Origin: Monodelphis domestica
Lineage: Eukaryota > Chordata > Mammalia > Didelphimorphia > Didelphidae
Assembly: GCF_027887165.1 (NCBI RefSeq)
Contig: NC_077230.1
Coordinates: 344,935,850 to 344,999,849 of the forward strand
DNA length: 64,000 nucleotides
Direction of reading: 5' to 3'
Position numbers and translations under genes: made by a program. Shown here in pieces: positions 32,399 through 45,465 of the stretch. The stretch's first letter is position 1; each line of letters opens with the position of its first letter. The notes below the pieces were generated by a model. The model did no database searches. It was not told the DNA's origin and saw only the letters and a program-made list of their open reading frames with translations.

Positions 32399-33690
32399 GG
32401 ACAGAACCAGGATGGCAGAGTAGAAGCAGGGAAGCTGGATATCACCATGAAAATCTTTTTTTAAAAATCTTAAAATAACACCACAATATCTGATGGTTAT
32501 GGAATACCATTGTGCTGAAAGGAATGATGAATTAGAGGATTTGTCTGTGAATTGAAAAAAACCTCTAGGAACTGATGCAGAGCAAAATGAGCAGAACCAG
32601 GAAAAGGTTGTACACAGAAACTGAAACACCGTGGCATGATCAAATGAAATAGACTTTTGTGGGGAAAATTTATCACACCAATTCAATTTCCAAGCTAAAT
32701 GATAGATCTATTGAGAGGAGACCAGTCTCACAATAAAGATAGAGTCTGGTCAAGATCAAGACCAGAGACCCTAAGCCTTAGGAGATAGCCTTTTTATGCC
32801 AAGAAGTCTGATGACATAGTGATAGAAAATACAACCAAAATTAAAATAGAATGGTTGCAAAATGTTTCACATAGGCAGGTCCTAACAAATGATGAAAATG
32901 CTGAATAAGCTGGGATGTGTAAAAAATATGTCTATTATTGTGGCTGACTTTTTGCCTTTGCAATAATCAGTCAGGGTCTAAGTGTTTTTGCTGACAATTG
33001 TGGTGTAATATTATGAGCCAGCGGTTCCTTTCTGTCTTGGCATATACCCAAGAGCAGCCCTCTACTTCCTGTCTGACTGTCTTTTTATATACCCAGGAAC
33101 AGCTCTCTACTTCCTGTCTGACTGTTCTATCAGAGCTACATAGAAGCTTTGGGATTCTAGGCTTAAGGTCAAAATACCTGTTAGTAAGCAACACACCAAG
33201 GTGTATTTTTTCTTAAGTAATACATATAATCCATATAAAACAAACTATATCACTTAACTGTTGACTTAGAATTAATAATTATGTTATAAAAATAATCATA
33301 AGGGCTAATACTATTATAATCATAAGAAAGGGTAGGGAGTTTCACACTCATGCTTTTCTACTAGTAACAATGCAATGATCCAGGACAATCCCAAGGGACT
33401 TAAAAGAAATAACACTATCCACATCCAGAGAAAGAATTGAGGGATTAAAAACACAGAAGAAAAACATATGAGAGATCAGGTGGTTTTATAGGGATGGGAT
33501 TGGGTTTTTGGTGTTAAATGATCACTCTACTACAAATATGAATAATATGGAAATAGGTTTTGAACACTGACACATGTATAACTCAATGGAATTGCTTTTC
33601 AGCTCAGGTAGGGGGAGAGGGAAGAGGGTTAGGAAAAATCAGAATTATGGGACCATGAGAAAATATTCTAAATAAATTTTAAAATAAAAT
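32399..33690 (+). mobile_element. L1-f: L1 reduced to its two ends, split by an LTR
   Basis: Opens with an L1 5'-end-like stretch (gaaccaggatggcagagtag, 32,405-32,455) and passes directly to ORF2 C-terminal/3'UTR text (ggaataccattgtgctgaaa, gagcagaaccaggaaaagg). After the LTR it resumes at ctactagtaacaatgcaatg and ends in an A-rich tail near 33,690. Nearly all of ORF1 and ORF2 is missing. Confidence 0.65.
32658..33350. mobile_element. Solo LTR inserted in L1-f
   Basis: Begins TGTGGGGAAAA and ends near gagtttcacactca; the exact right end is uncertain by a few bases and the target duplication is not clear. A 45-bp unit with ctctacttcctgtctgactg occurs twice at 33,045-33,125. The right half plus the L1 junction recurs at 63,725-64,000. 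ERV fossil. Confidence 0.55.
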
Positions 33691-33699
33691 AGCACCAAA

Positions 33700-36600
33700 A
33701 AACAAATAAAGGAGTGAAAGAACCAACAAGGAGATAGAGTGGAATACTCTATCTTTCAAGTAGAGAAATATAGAAAGATAGATAGAAATATCTATCAAGT
33801 AGAGAAATACCTAATAGGTAGGCAGAGAGCATCTGCGGCACTCGGGTGAGATGGGGACATACACAGCAGGAGACTACAACAAAGAGTGAGAAGCAACCTG
33901 AGAGCAAGAGACGCCCCATCCCACATCTGCTGTGCCAGGTTCTGAACTTGAGCCCAAGCCAATGCCCAGATCCTGAAACACTGCATGGGTAAATAAAGGC
34001 CTGAGCCAATGCACACCTTTGAAGTTCCAAACAAACCTGCAGTAGAGTCTAAAATCCCAGCCCAGAGGACTCAATGCTGAAGCAGCATAATCTGTTTGGG
34101 CCCAGAGCAAAGCCAGGAGTTCCTGTTTGGGCCTGTGATAAGGACATAGATCCCAGTTTGGGATAGTTGGTATACCCAAAGCTTGGGTGGTAGGGTGGGT
34201 GGGTGCTGATCCTTTTGCCAAAAACTCAAAGTGGAACCCCAGGGCAGGTCAACGGACTACGTTCCTGATCTAATCAGGCCCACAGTAAGACCAAAACCTT
34301 CACCCAAGGCTGAGGTTACAGCTATCATCAATCACAGTGGTTAATTGAATCAGCAGTGGAAAGTGGCTTTCAGAGCTCCCATTCCTTAGCTCATCATACC
34401 ATCTAAGAAAAACTGAAACTGGCAGAAACTGAGGAAAAAAAGCTAAGAGTAGCACTAAAGACCGAAGTTTAAGAGAGTACCCTAACTACCCAGAGAACAG
34501 AGCCTACCTATAAAAAGATTGGGAAAATAAGCAAAAAAAAAACACCTAACTATAGAGATTTTTTTATGGCAACAAAGAGCAAGATACAGATACAGAAGGG
34601 GACAGGGAAAGCAAAGCAATCGTATGCAAATTCCAAAAGAAAATATGACTTGGACACAAATTCTGGAAGAGTTCAAAAAAGATTTCAAAAACTAATTGAG
34701 AGCAGCAGAGGGAAAATGGAGAAGATAATTTAAAGCAATGGAAGAAAAAATGAAAATGGAGGCTCAAAAGCTGATGGAGAAAAATCAGGTCTTAAAAATT
34801 AAAATTAAGCAACTAGAAGCTAATGATTTCATGAGACATCAAGAAACAATAAAACAAAATCAAAAGAATGAAAAAACAGAAAACATGAAATATCTCATTG
34901 GAAAAAAACAACTGACTTAGAAAATAGATCCAGGAGAGACAATTTAAGAATTATTGGACTACCTAAAAGCCATGATAAAAAAAAAAAAATCTTGGACATC
35001 ATAATACAAGAACTTGTCAAAGAAAACTGCCCAGATAGTCTTGAAAAAGAAAATAGAAATTGAAAGAATTCACAGATCAACTCCAGAAAGAAATCCTCAA
35101 ATGTCAACTCCTAGGAATACTATAGATAAATTCAAGAGCACCCAAACCAAAGAGAAAATACTGCAAGCAGCCAGAAAGAAACAATTCAAATACCATGAAG
35201 CTACAATCAGGATCACATATGGTTTAGCAGCTTCTCAATTAAGGGATCAGAAGACATGGAATATGATATTCAGGAAGGCAAAAGATCTAGGTTTACAGCA
35301 CAGAGTCACCTTCCCAGCCAAACTGAGTATATTTGGGGGTGGGGGGTGGGATGAGGGATGGTCATTCAATAAGAAAGGAGATTCCAAAGCATTACTGAGG
35401 GGAAAATGAGATCTAAACTAAAATTTTGACGTCTAAATAGAAGACTCAAGAGAAGCCTGAAAAGGTAAATAAGAAAGAGAAAAATTAAGGGACTCAATAA
35501 GGTCAAACTGTATACATTCCTATATGAAAAGAGGAGATATTTAATTCATAAGCATTATTTTTAGTAGTAGAACAGAGAGAAGAGGTACACTTAGACAGAG
35601 GGTGGGAAAGTAAGCTGATGATGATGATATCATATGCAAGAAAAACCAAGAAGTGAAAAAGAGAATTGCACTGAGAGAAAAGGGGAGAGATAGAATGGGG
35701 TAAATTATATAATATAAAGAGGTATGAAAAATTATTACAAGGAAGGGGAGGATGAGAGTGGCGATGGGCAATGCTTAAACTTTACTCTCATTGTAATTGG
35801 CTCAAAGAGGAAATAACAACCATACTCATTGGGGTATAGAATTCTATCTTATCCTACAGATAAGTAAGAAGGGGAATAAGTCAAAGGAAGGGGGAGGTTT
35901 TGGAGGGAGGGGGAGTAATAAAAAGCAAAACATTGGTGAGGAGTAACAGAGTGAAAGGCAAAAGAGCAGGATCAAAAGGGGAAAATAAGATGGAGGGCAA
36001 TACACAGTTAGTAATCATAACTGGGAATGTGAATGAGATGAACTCACCCATAAAATAGAAGCAGTTAGCAGACTGAATGAAAAACAAGAATCCTGCTAGA
36101 TGTTGTTTAAAAGAAACACATTTGAAGCAGGTGACACACACAGAGTAAAGATAAAAGGCTGGAGTATAATTTATTATGCATTATCTAAAATTTTAAAAAG
36201 CAGAAGTAGCAATCATGATCTCAGACAAGTTAAAGTAAAAATTGATATGATTAAAAGAGAGAAGGAAGGAAAATACATCTTGCTAAAAGGTATTATAAAC
36301 AATGAAGTAATATAAATAATAAATACATATGCACCAAATAGTATCCAGATTTTTAAAGAAGAAACTAAAGGAGCTTAAGGAGGAAATAGATAGTAAATTT
36401 ATCCTAGTGGGGGACTCCAACCTTCCCCTATCAGCACTAGATAAATCAAACCAAAAAATAAATAAGAAAGAAGTAAGGGACGTGAATGATATTTTAGAAA
36501 ATTTTGAACTAATAAATTACTGGAGATAATTGAATAGGGACAAAAAGGAATATAACTTCTTTTCTGCAGCAAATGGTATATATACAAAGAAAGGCCATTA

Positions 36601-36728
36601 CTAGGGTATTAAAAATTTTCAAACAAATGCAGTAAAGCAGAAATAATAAATGTAACCTTTTCAGAACTTAATACAATAAAAATCATAATTGGTAAGATTT
36701 TATGGAGAGGCAGATAAAAAATTAATGG
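33700..36728 (+). mobile_element. L1-c: old L1, 3' part missing
   Basis: 5'UTR-like text from about 33,810; a duplicated aagtagagaaata string lies just upstream. A broken ORF1 starts at 34,566 (MATKSKIQIQKG) with coiled-coil and RRM remnants (EIERIHRSTPERNPQ, 35,059-35,100) and ends near 35,460. A broken ORF2 starts at 35,990 (MEGNTQLVIITGNVNEMN) and covers only the endonuclease region ([17 protein letters not shown], near 36,362-36,412). It stops at 36,728 where L1-d begins, and its continuation is not found right after L1-d. Confidence 0.8.
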
Positions 36729-37023
36729 GAAAGACTTCCAGGTAAACATGGCTGCCATCTAGAAGCGAATCGCTTCCTCTCCCCATCACCCAACAAAATA
36801 GACTACCTCAAAAGAACATAAAAATCATCTTTGGAAGAATGGAGGGACTCCACAATAGGGCACAGCACTGAAGTTATGTGGGATTTGAGCTTTTCCACAC
36901 TATAAGGAGAAAAAGCTTGCACCCAAATGTGATCTGACCTACCCTCCCCCACCTCCCCTATGGAACCAGAGTCGGGATCAGTGCACTCAGCAGAGACAGC
37001 ATGTGAGTGAGGGTTGTCTCTGC

Positions 37024-37384
37024 AGTGAGTGGGGGGCACACCAGGGTCCTTGGGATCTAACTAGGACTGCCAGGGATCTACCCCTGAGAGTGGTTACACA
37101 GGAGACCCCTGTGCACTGGAGAGAACAGACCACGGTTGCTCTTGCAAACTGCAGATGCTGCGGAGACTCCAGAGCCTGCCTGAGGCAAAAGCCCCACCCC
37201 TCGCTGTAGTGAATGGGGGCACACAAGGGTCCTTGGGAACTGACAAGGACTACCAGGGATATACCCCCTGAGAATGGTTACACAAGGGACCCCTATGCAC
37301 TGGAGAGTGCAGACTATGGGCCCTGTAGCAAAGTGTGGAGGGTGCGGACATGGCAGAACCTACCTGAGGCAAAAGTCCACCAAT
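37024..37384 (+). promoter_or_regulatory. Two tandem 5'UTR monomers in L1-d
   Basis: Unit 1 (37,024-37,207) and unit 2 (37,208 to about 37,384) share agtga.tgggggcaca, agggtccttggga, ggttacaca.g, cctatgcactggagag-type text and cctgaggcaaaag. L1-a has only one such unit. By analogy with mouse L1 monomers they may carry promoter activity; that is inference. Confidence 0.6.
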
Positions 37385-37453
37385 AACTCCACAGAAAACC
37401 TGCCCATCTCACTCAGATTTCTGACTAAAAGGAAAGGGAAAACCACCAAAGGG

Positions 37454-38451
37454 ATGGCTCATTGTGCCCAAGACCAACCCTCCAAGAAGAACAGGAAGAA
37501 AGTGACACTTGAAAACTTTTATGGAGGGAAAACCCAGGATCCAGAGGGAAAAGAGGATGAAATTTTAAAAAAATCAAAACCTTCCCCACAAAATGGAAAT
37601 TTTCCACAAGCTCTGGAAGAACTCAAATTGGAGCTTATCCAAAAGATGGAAACCTTTTTGGCAAGAAAAATGGGAAAAAATTCAGAGAGAGGTCAACAGT
37701 GTGATAGACAAGAACTCCCAATTAGAAAAACAACTGGAAGCCTCAAAAAGCAGGGAAGACCAAACTGAAAAGGAAAACCAGTTTTTAGAGACCAGAATTA
37801 AGCAACTGGAAGACAATGATCTTGCAAAACAGCAAGATTAATAAGGCAAAGCCAAAAAATTAACAAATTAGAAGAAAACATTAAAAAAAAAACCTCACCG
37901 ACAAGGTGACAGACAAGGAAAACAGAGGAAGGAGAGACAATTAGAGAATCATTGGTCTACATGAAAAACCAGAGATAAACAAAAATCTTGACCCCATACT
38001 ACAAGAAAAAAACAGAAGAAAATTGCCCTGAAGCACTTGAAGAAGGGGGGGGATAGAAATTGAAAGGGTTCATAGAACACCCTGTATAATAAATCCCCAA
38101 AAGTCAACTCCCAGGAATGTAATTGCCAAATTCAAGAGCTTCCAAGCTAAGGAGAAAGTCTTACAAGAGGCCAAAAAGAGAAACTTCAGATACAAAGGAG
38201 CACCAATCAGGATCACACAAGACCTGACAGCTTCCACGCTAAAAGACTGCAAGGCCTGGAACATGATATTCAGAAAGGCAAAAGAACTGGGTCTTCAACC
38301 AAGAATCACCTATCCATCAAAACTGACTATATACATCCAGGGGAAAGTATGGGCATTCAAAAAAATAGAAGATTTCCAAGTATTTTTAAAGAAAAGACCA
38401 GAACTCAGTGGAAAGTTTGACATCCAAACACAAAGAGCAAGAGAAACATGA
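37454..38451 (+). pseudogene. ORF1: L1-d ORF1p, broken
   Basis: Starts MAHCAQDQPSKKNRKK and proceeds through ENFYGGKTQDPEGKE and LKLELIQKMETF. A frameshift near 37,665 moves the coiled coil (LEKQLEASKSREDQTEKEN) to another frame, and further stops follow near 37,840. The C-terminal domain is readable (NVIAKFKSFQAKEKVL, then LGLQPRITYPSKLTIYIQG) and ends QTQRARET at 38,451. It is closely related to L1-a ORF1. Confidence 0.85.
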
Positions 38452-39141
38452 AAAGGTAAATATGAAATAAAGGGAAAAGGAGAAAAATATTTTTCCTTTA
38501 TTCAAACTCTCTTCTATAAGGGCTACAATTAAATCTAATATATGGGGAAATGTTATATATAACTCAAAATTGTATGCATTAATAGAGTAATCAGAATAAT
38601 CACTCATAGGGAAAGATTGGGGCATTAAGATGATTTGGAGGGAAAAAAGAAAGAAAAGGGGGGGGATCGATGATGGTACCAAGATATACTTGAAGAAATA
38701 GAAATAAATTAAATAGAATATTCTTTGTCACACAAAAATACACATGGGAAGGGGAGGGGAAGAATTCTCTTATAAGATGAAGAGTAAGAGAATGCTAATT
38801 GGTATTACTTAAACCTTACTCTCAGTGAAATCAACTCTGAGAGGAAAGAGCATCTAGATCCATTGGGATCTTGAATTCTATCTTATCAAACAGGGTAAGG
38901 GAGAAGGGAAAACTAAGGGGCAGTAGGGGAGAGGAAGTAAAAAAAGGGAGGGAAGGAGAGGGGGGAGGGGAATTAACAGAACACCCCCCCCAAAAAAAAA
39001 ACAAGAAGGGACCAAAAAGGAATGGGCCAGAAAGCTAAGCATAGCAAGGGAGGGAACTCGGGGGGACTGGTTTAAAGTAAACCACAGGTTTAAAAGGTTA
39101 TAGAAAAAGAAGAAAGGTCAGAATTAGGGGAGGATATCAAA

Positions 39142-42100
39142 ATGCTAGGGAATTCACAAGTGACAATCAACATTGAAAGTGAATGGGATGAACTCACCCA
39201 TAAAACATAGACGAATAGCAGAATGGATTAGAATCCAAAACCCTACCATATGTTGTCTTCAAGAAACACACATGAGGTGGGTAGATACTCAAAAGGTCAT
39301 AATTAAAGGTTGGAGTAAGACCTATTGGGCCTCAACTGACAGAAAGAAGGCAGGAGTTGCAATCACGATATCTGAAAAAAAAAACAAAGCAAAAAGAGAC
39401 CTGATTAAAAGGGACAGGGAAGATAAATACATCCTGAAGAAAGGGAGTATAGAGAACAAGGAAATATCACTAATCAACATGTATGTACCAAATGGTATAA
39501 CACCCAAATTTCTAATGGAGAAACTAGGAGAATTGAAGGTGGAAATAGATAGTAAAACTATACTAGTGGGAGACCTGAACCAACCACTATCAAATTTAGG
39601 TAAATCAAATAAATAAATGAATAAGAAAGAGGTAAAAACAGGTGAATGAAATCTTAGAAAAATTAGAGTTAATAGATATATGGAGAAAAATAAATAAGGA
39701 CAAAAAGGAATACTCCTTCTTTTCAGTAGCACATGGTACATTCACAAAGACTGACCATATACTAGGTCATAAAAACATGGCATACAACTGCAGAAAAGCA
39801 GAAATAATAAATGCAACCCTTGGAGGAGAGAGCATCATGCTTTTCTTCTGGATACTAGGTATAATGGTTGGAAAATGTGCCCCCAGCTTTATGGGGTGTT
39901 TGTTATTTTGTAGTTTTTACTGAGTGGTTGTAGTAAATGTCTTAGCTAAGAGCTATTTCTGTCTGAATGATAACAGGAGGAACACTAATCAGTTATCATG
40001 GGTTATAGTATTAGAAGTGTGGCTACACAGAGGTACTCTTAAGCCTTAGAGCAGTAGCTACCCCTATAGTCTCCAACCCGTGAGTAAGGAGCACTATTTG
40101 GGGCAATAGATGAGGGGGAGGTACTATATACAATATTAAAAATGATAATTCAAGTAATAAGGATAGGTTTGATTTTGATTTCTACCCTATTTGTGTTTCT
40201 ATGTTGAAACTTTTGATTGATTAATAATCAGGTAGTCAATAAAACATAATCCTTTAAAAAATAAATTCAACCTTTTCAAATTATAAGGCAATAAAAATAA
40301 TGATCAGTAAGTGTGCATGGAGAGCCAAATCAAAAATTGGAAATTAAATAATATGATTCTCCAAAATCGGTTAGTTAGAGAACAAATCATAGAAACAATT
40401 AATAATTTCATTGAAGAAAATGACAATGGTGAGACATCCTTTCAAACTTTATGGGATGCAGCCAAAGCAGTACTCTGAGGAAAATTCATATCCTTGAGTG
40501 CATATATTAACAAATTAGGGAGGGCAGAGATCAATGAATTGGACATGCAAATCAAAAACCTTGAAAGTGAACAAATTAAACCCCCCCAGAAGAAAACCAA
40601 ATTAGAGATCCTAAAAATTAAGGGAGAAATTAATAAAATCAAAAGTGATAGAATTATTGAACTAATAAATAAGTCTAGAAGCTGGTATTCTGAAGAATAA
40701 AACCAAAATAGACAAAGTACTAGTCAATCTAATTTAAAAAAGGAAAGAAGAAAACCAAATTAACAGTATCATAGAGGAAAAGGGGATCCTCACCCCCAAT
40801 GAAGAGAAAATTAAGACAATCGTTAAAAACTATTTTGCCCAATCATATGGCAACAAATATGCCAATCTAGGTGATATGTATGAATACTTACAAAAATATA
40901 AATTGCCTTGATTAACAGAGTAGAAAAAGAATTCTTAAATAAACCCATATCAGAAAAAGAAATCAAACAGGCCATCAAAGAATTGCCTAATAAACAATCC
41001 CCAGGGCCTGATGGATTCACAAGTGAATTCTATCAAACATTCAAAGAACAACTAACCCGAATACTATACAAACTATTTGACATAATGAGCAAAGAGGGAG
41101 TTATACCAAATTCATTTTATGACACAAATATCATTCTGATTCCAAAGCCAGTCAAGTCAAAAACGAAGAAAGAAAACTACAGACCAATCTCCTTAATGAA
41201 CATAGATGCAAAAATCTTAAAAAGTACACTAGGAAAAAGACTCCAGCAAGTGATCAGGAGAGTTATTCACTATGATCAGGTAGGATTTATACGAGGAATG
41301 CAAGGATAGTTCAATATTAGGAAAACCATCCACATAATTGACCATATTAATAAGTAAACCGACAAAAGTCACATGATTATCTCAGTAGATGCAGAAAAAG
41401 CCTTTGACAAAATACAATACCCATTCTTATTAAAAACACTAGAAAGTATAGGAATAGAAGGGCCTTTCCTAAAAATAATAAACCGTATATATCTCAAAAC
41501 ATCAGCAAACATCATCTGTAATGGGGATAAAGTAGATGCATTCCCAATAAGATCAGGAGTGAAACAAGGATGCCCATTATCACCTCTATTATTTAACATT
41601 GTACTTGAAACACTAGCAGTAGCAATTAGAGAAGAGAAAGAAATTGAAGGTATTAAAATTGTCAATGAGGAGACCAAGATATCACTCTTTGCAGATGATA
41701 TGATGGTCTACTTAAAGAATCCTAGAGAATCAACCAACAGCTAGTCGAAATAATCAACAACTTTAGCAAAGTTGCAGGTTACAAAATAAACCCATATAAG
41801 TCTTCAACATTTCTATATATCTCCAACACACCACAGCATCAGGAATTAGAAAGAGAAATCCATTCAAAATCACCTTAGACAAAATAAAATACTTAGGAAT
41901 CTATCTCCCGAACCAAACACAGGAACTATATGAACACAACTACAAAACACTCTCCACACAACTAAAACTAGACTTGAGTAATTGGAAAAACATTAACTGC
42001 TCATGGATAGGATGAGCTAACATAATAAAAATGACCATCCTACCCATACTTATCTATTTATTTAGTGCCATGCCCATCAAACTTCCAAAAAAAACCCCTT

Positions 42101-43407
42101 TTTTATGGAATTATAAAAAACCATAACAAAGTTCATTTGGAAGAACAAAAGATCAAGGATATCTAGGGAAATCATGAAAAAAATGCAAAGGAAGGTGTTC
42201 TTTCAGTCCCAGATCTCAAACTGTACTATAAAGCAGTGGTCATCAAAGCAATTTAGTACTGGCTAAGAGACAGGAAGGAGGATCAGTGAAATAGAATTGG
42301 GGTAAGGGACCTCAGCAAAACAGTCTATGAAAAACCCAAAGATCCCATGTTTTTGAACAAAAATCCGCTATTTGACAAAAACTGCTGGGAAAATTGGAAG
42401 ATAGTGTGGGAGAGATTAGGTTTGGTTTAACACCTCACACCCTACACCAAGATAAACTCAGAATGGGTGAATGACTTGAACATAAAGAAGGAAACTATAA
42501 GTAAATTAGGTGAACACAGAATAGTATACATGTCAGATCTTTGGGAAAGGAAAGATTTTAAAACCAAGCAAGACTTAGAAAAAGCCACAAAATATAAAAT
42601 AAATAAATTTTACTGCATCAAATTAAAAAGTTTTGTACAAACAAAACCAATGTAACCAACATCAGAAGGGAAATAACAAACTGGGAAACAATCTTCATAA
42701 CAAAAACCTCTGACAAAGGTCTAATTACTCAAATTTACAAAGAGCTAAATCAATTGTTCAAAAAAATCAAGCCATTCTCCAATTGATAAATGGGCAAGGG
42801 ACATGAATAGGCAATTCTCAGTCAAAGAAATCAACACCAGTAATAAGCACATGAAAAAGGGTTCCAAATCTCTGATAATGAGAGAGATGCAAATCAAAAC
42901 AAGTCTGAGGTATCACCTCACACCTAGCAGACTGGCTAACATGACAGCTATGGAAAGTAATTAATGCTGGAGGGGATGTGGCAAAGTTGGGACATTAATG
43001 CATTGCTGGTGGAGTAGTGAATTGATCCAACCATTCTGGAGGGCAATTTGGAACTATGCCCAAAGGGTGCTAAAAGACTGTCTGCCCTTTGATCCAGCCA
43101 TAACACTCCTGGGTTTGTACACCAAAGAGATAATAGGGGAAAAAATACTTGTACAAGAATATTCATAGCTGAGCTCTTTGTGTTGGCAAAAAATTAGAAA
43201 ATGAGGGGATGCCCTTCAATTGGGGAATGGCTGAACAAATTGTGATATATGCTGATGATGGAATACTATTGTGCTCAAAGAAATAATAAAGTGGGGGAAT
43301 TCCATGGGAACTAGAACAACTTCCAGGAATTGATACTGAGTGAAAGGAGCAGAACCAAGAGAACATTGTACACAGAGACTGATTCACTGTGGTACAATCG
43401 AATGTAA
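39142..43407 (+). pseudogene. ORF2: L1-d ORF2p, broken and interrupted by a retroposed insert
   Basis: Endonuclease: an early frameshift, then [44 protein letters not shown] and HILGHKNMAYNC. A 441-bp insert interrupts the ORF at 39,819. [17 protein letters not shown] (near 40,990), [29 protein letters not shown] and FADDMMVYL (near 41,688). The C-terminal region has KLGEHRIVYMSDLWERK and CWRGCG, and ends near 43,407. Unlike L1-a and L1-b it keeps the whole RT and Cys region, so it is the best internal reference, but it has many single-base breaks. Confidence 0.88.
39819..40259 (+). pseudogene. Retroposed polyadenylated RNA fragment in L1-d ORF2
   Basis: A 441-bp non-L1 segment flanked by aataaatgcaacc (39,806-39,818) and aataaattcaacc (40,260-40,272), a 13-bp target duplication with one change. 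It ends with AATAAA (40,238-40,243) and a short A-run, so it looks like the 3' end of an mRNA copied by L1 machinery. The source gene is not recognised; it is probably mostly 3'UTR. Confidence 0.75.
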
Positions 43408-43772
43408 TGGACTCCTCCTTTAGGACTCCTCCATTAGTGGAAATGCATTGATCCTGAATAACCTGGAGGGTTATAGGAGAAAAAACACTATCCACATTCA
43501 GAGGAAAAACTGTGGGAGTAAAAACACCAAAGAAAAACAACTGTTTAATAATGACATGGGTCGAAGGGGATATGACTGGGGATATAGACTCTAAATGAAC
43601 ATCCTAGTGCAAATACCAACAACATGGAAATGGGTTCTGATCAAGGACACATGCAATACCCAGTGAAACTGTGTGTTGGCTATCGGAGGGGTTGAGGGAG
43701 GGGAGGGAGGAATAGAAAATGATTTTTGCAACCAAGTAATAATGTTTGAAATTGACCAAATTAAAAAAAAAG

Positions 43773-44730
43773 TGGAAGTCTAAACCCTCTAGCATCTTTA
43801 TCTCTTCCAGGAAGATCTCCTGGATTAGCCTTTATTAATTCTAATATTTTTTTTTGCTCTACTTCCCCTTGGCACTCATTCAGACAGTCAGCCTCAAATC
43901 CCAATGGATTTATCTATCTCTTGAAGTCTTTTTTCAAATTCTGTTTTCTTATGTGTGTGTAAGTCATCATAAGTGCAATATGAGGGAGTACAAATGGCAT
44001 TGAAGAAAACAGCTGAATCAGACCAAGCACATAGAAAGGAGGCATATATAATGGAGATAACATGTTTTTAAACAGATTGAGCAATCAATTCTCAAACTAT
44101 ATGAAATGGGGGAGCTTCTTGAAAAAAAGTATAATGGATATTATTATTACAACTGGGAAAATGGCAAGTGAGAAAATTGATGACAAGCAACCCATATACT
44201 ATTTTCCCATCTGTACAAAATCTTTTTTGAGGTGAAATATAGATCTACTACCCCTCCTGGCAGATTAGTTTTTCTTTTAAAGGCAACAGAACTGTCCCTG
44301 AGATTTAATTGGCTCAGGCTGTGGACATGGTTTTCTGGATTCCCAATTACAAAAGTAGCCAGGAAACAAGGGGCTGGAATTCTTCTCTAATGCTTCATGA
44401 CCAACATTTTGCAGTATTGTGACAAAAGCAAGTTACACTAAACTGAATCCATCAATCAATATCCCTTCCCTCTTTTGAGTGTCCTTCCCCTGCTACAACT
44501 AAGAAAACCTCATTGGTTAACTGCTGATGCCAAAGAGAGGCAATATACATATATAAAGAATCTCCTCACTGAAAGTATGCAAAGGGAATAGTAAGACTTT
44601 TACAAATAATATTCTGTGGCAGTCTACAGTTTTCTAGTCACACAGGTAACAGAAACGGGCAGAGAATTCATGACACTACTATGCTTAGCTTGTTGATGAT
44701 AAAAGACATTTCATCTGATATAGTGTGTTT
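43773..44730. other. Spacer, no gene seen
   Basis: About 950 bp without recognised repeats or coding sequence. Confidence 0.45.
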
Positions 44731-44732
44731 CA

Positions 44733-45465
44733 CACATTGGTGCTGGAATTGTGAACTGATCCAACCATTCTGGAACACAATTTGGAATTATGTCAAAAGA
44801 CCTTTAAAAGAATGCATGTCCTTTGATTCAGCAATACCACTGCTGGGATTGTATCCCAAAGAGATTTTTAAAGTGGAAAAATTTCTCTTTGTACAAAATT
44901 ATTCATAGCTGTACTTTTTATGGTGTCTAAATTTTGGGAAATGATGGGATGCCCTTTGATTAGGGAATGGCTAAACATATTGTGGTACATGATGGTGATA
45001 GAATACTATTGTTCTATAAGGAATAATGAATGACTTGATTTCTATAAAAACTAGAAAGACCTCCATGAACTGATGCAGAATGAAATAAACAGAACCAGGA
45101 GAACATTGTACACAGTAAATGAAACATTGGGAGATAATCAAATGTTATAGACTTTGCTACTAATGACAATACAATGATCCAGGACAACTCTGAGGGACTT
45201 ATAAGAAAGAATGCTACTCACATCTACATAAAGAACTGTTGGCATGGAAATTCAGAAGAAAACATATGATTTATCATTTGTTTGTATGGGTATGTGATTT
45301 GGGATTTTGGTTTGAAAAGATTACTCTTACAAAAATGAATAATCTGGAAATGAGATTTGAGTAAAAATTGCTTGTCAGCTGTAGGAGTGGGGAAGGAAGA
45401 GGGGAGGGAAACAACAAGAATCATGTAACCATGGAAATTTTTTAAAAATAAAATAAAATAACTTT
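44733..45465 (+). mobile_element. L1 3'-end fragment
   Basis: ORF2 C-terminal text (tgaactgatccaaccattct; IPLLGLYPKEI near 44,846; attcatagctgtactttttatgg) leads to a 3'UTR (caatgatccaggacaactc) and an A-rich tail. 5'-truncated and old. Confidence 0.85.

Larger units (their letters stand above)
36729..43772 (+). mobile_element. L1-d: near full-length L1 with doubled 5'UTR monomer
   Basis: 5'UTR from about 36,730 (cttccaggtaaacatggctg), ORF1, inter-ORF, ORF2 and a 3'UTR ending in a short A-tail at 43,772. The 5'UTR contains two tandem units of about 184 bp. ORF2 is interrupted by a retroposed sequence at 39,819-40,259. Both ORFs have several frameshifts and stops. A target duplication is at best weak (gggaaagactt against gtggaagtcta). 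Confidence 0.9.

Noticed and set aside
33045-33125. CRISPR-like direct repeats
   Set aside because: Only two 45-bp units inside an LTR, with no spacers; a eukaryotic tandem duplication.
39819-40259. Possible mitochondrial insertion (numt) in L1-d
   Set aside because: No mitochondrial gene text is recognisable, while AATAAA, an A-run and a 13-bp target duplication fit a retroposed nuclear mRNA better.
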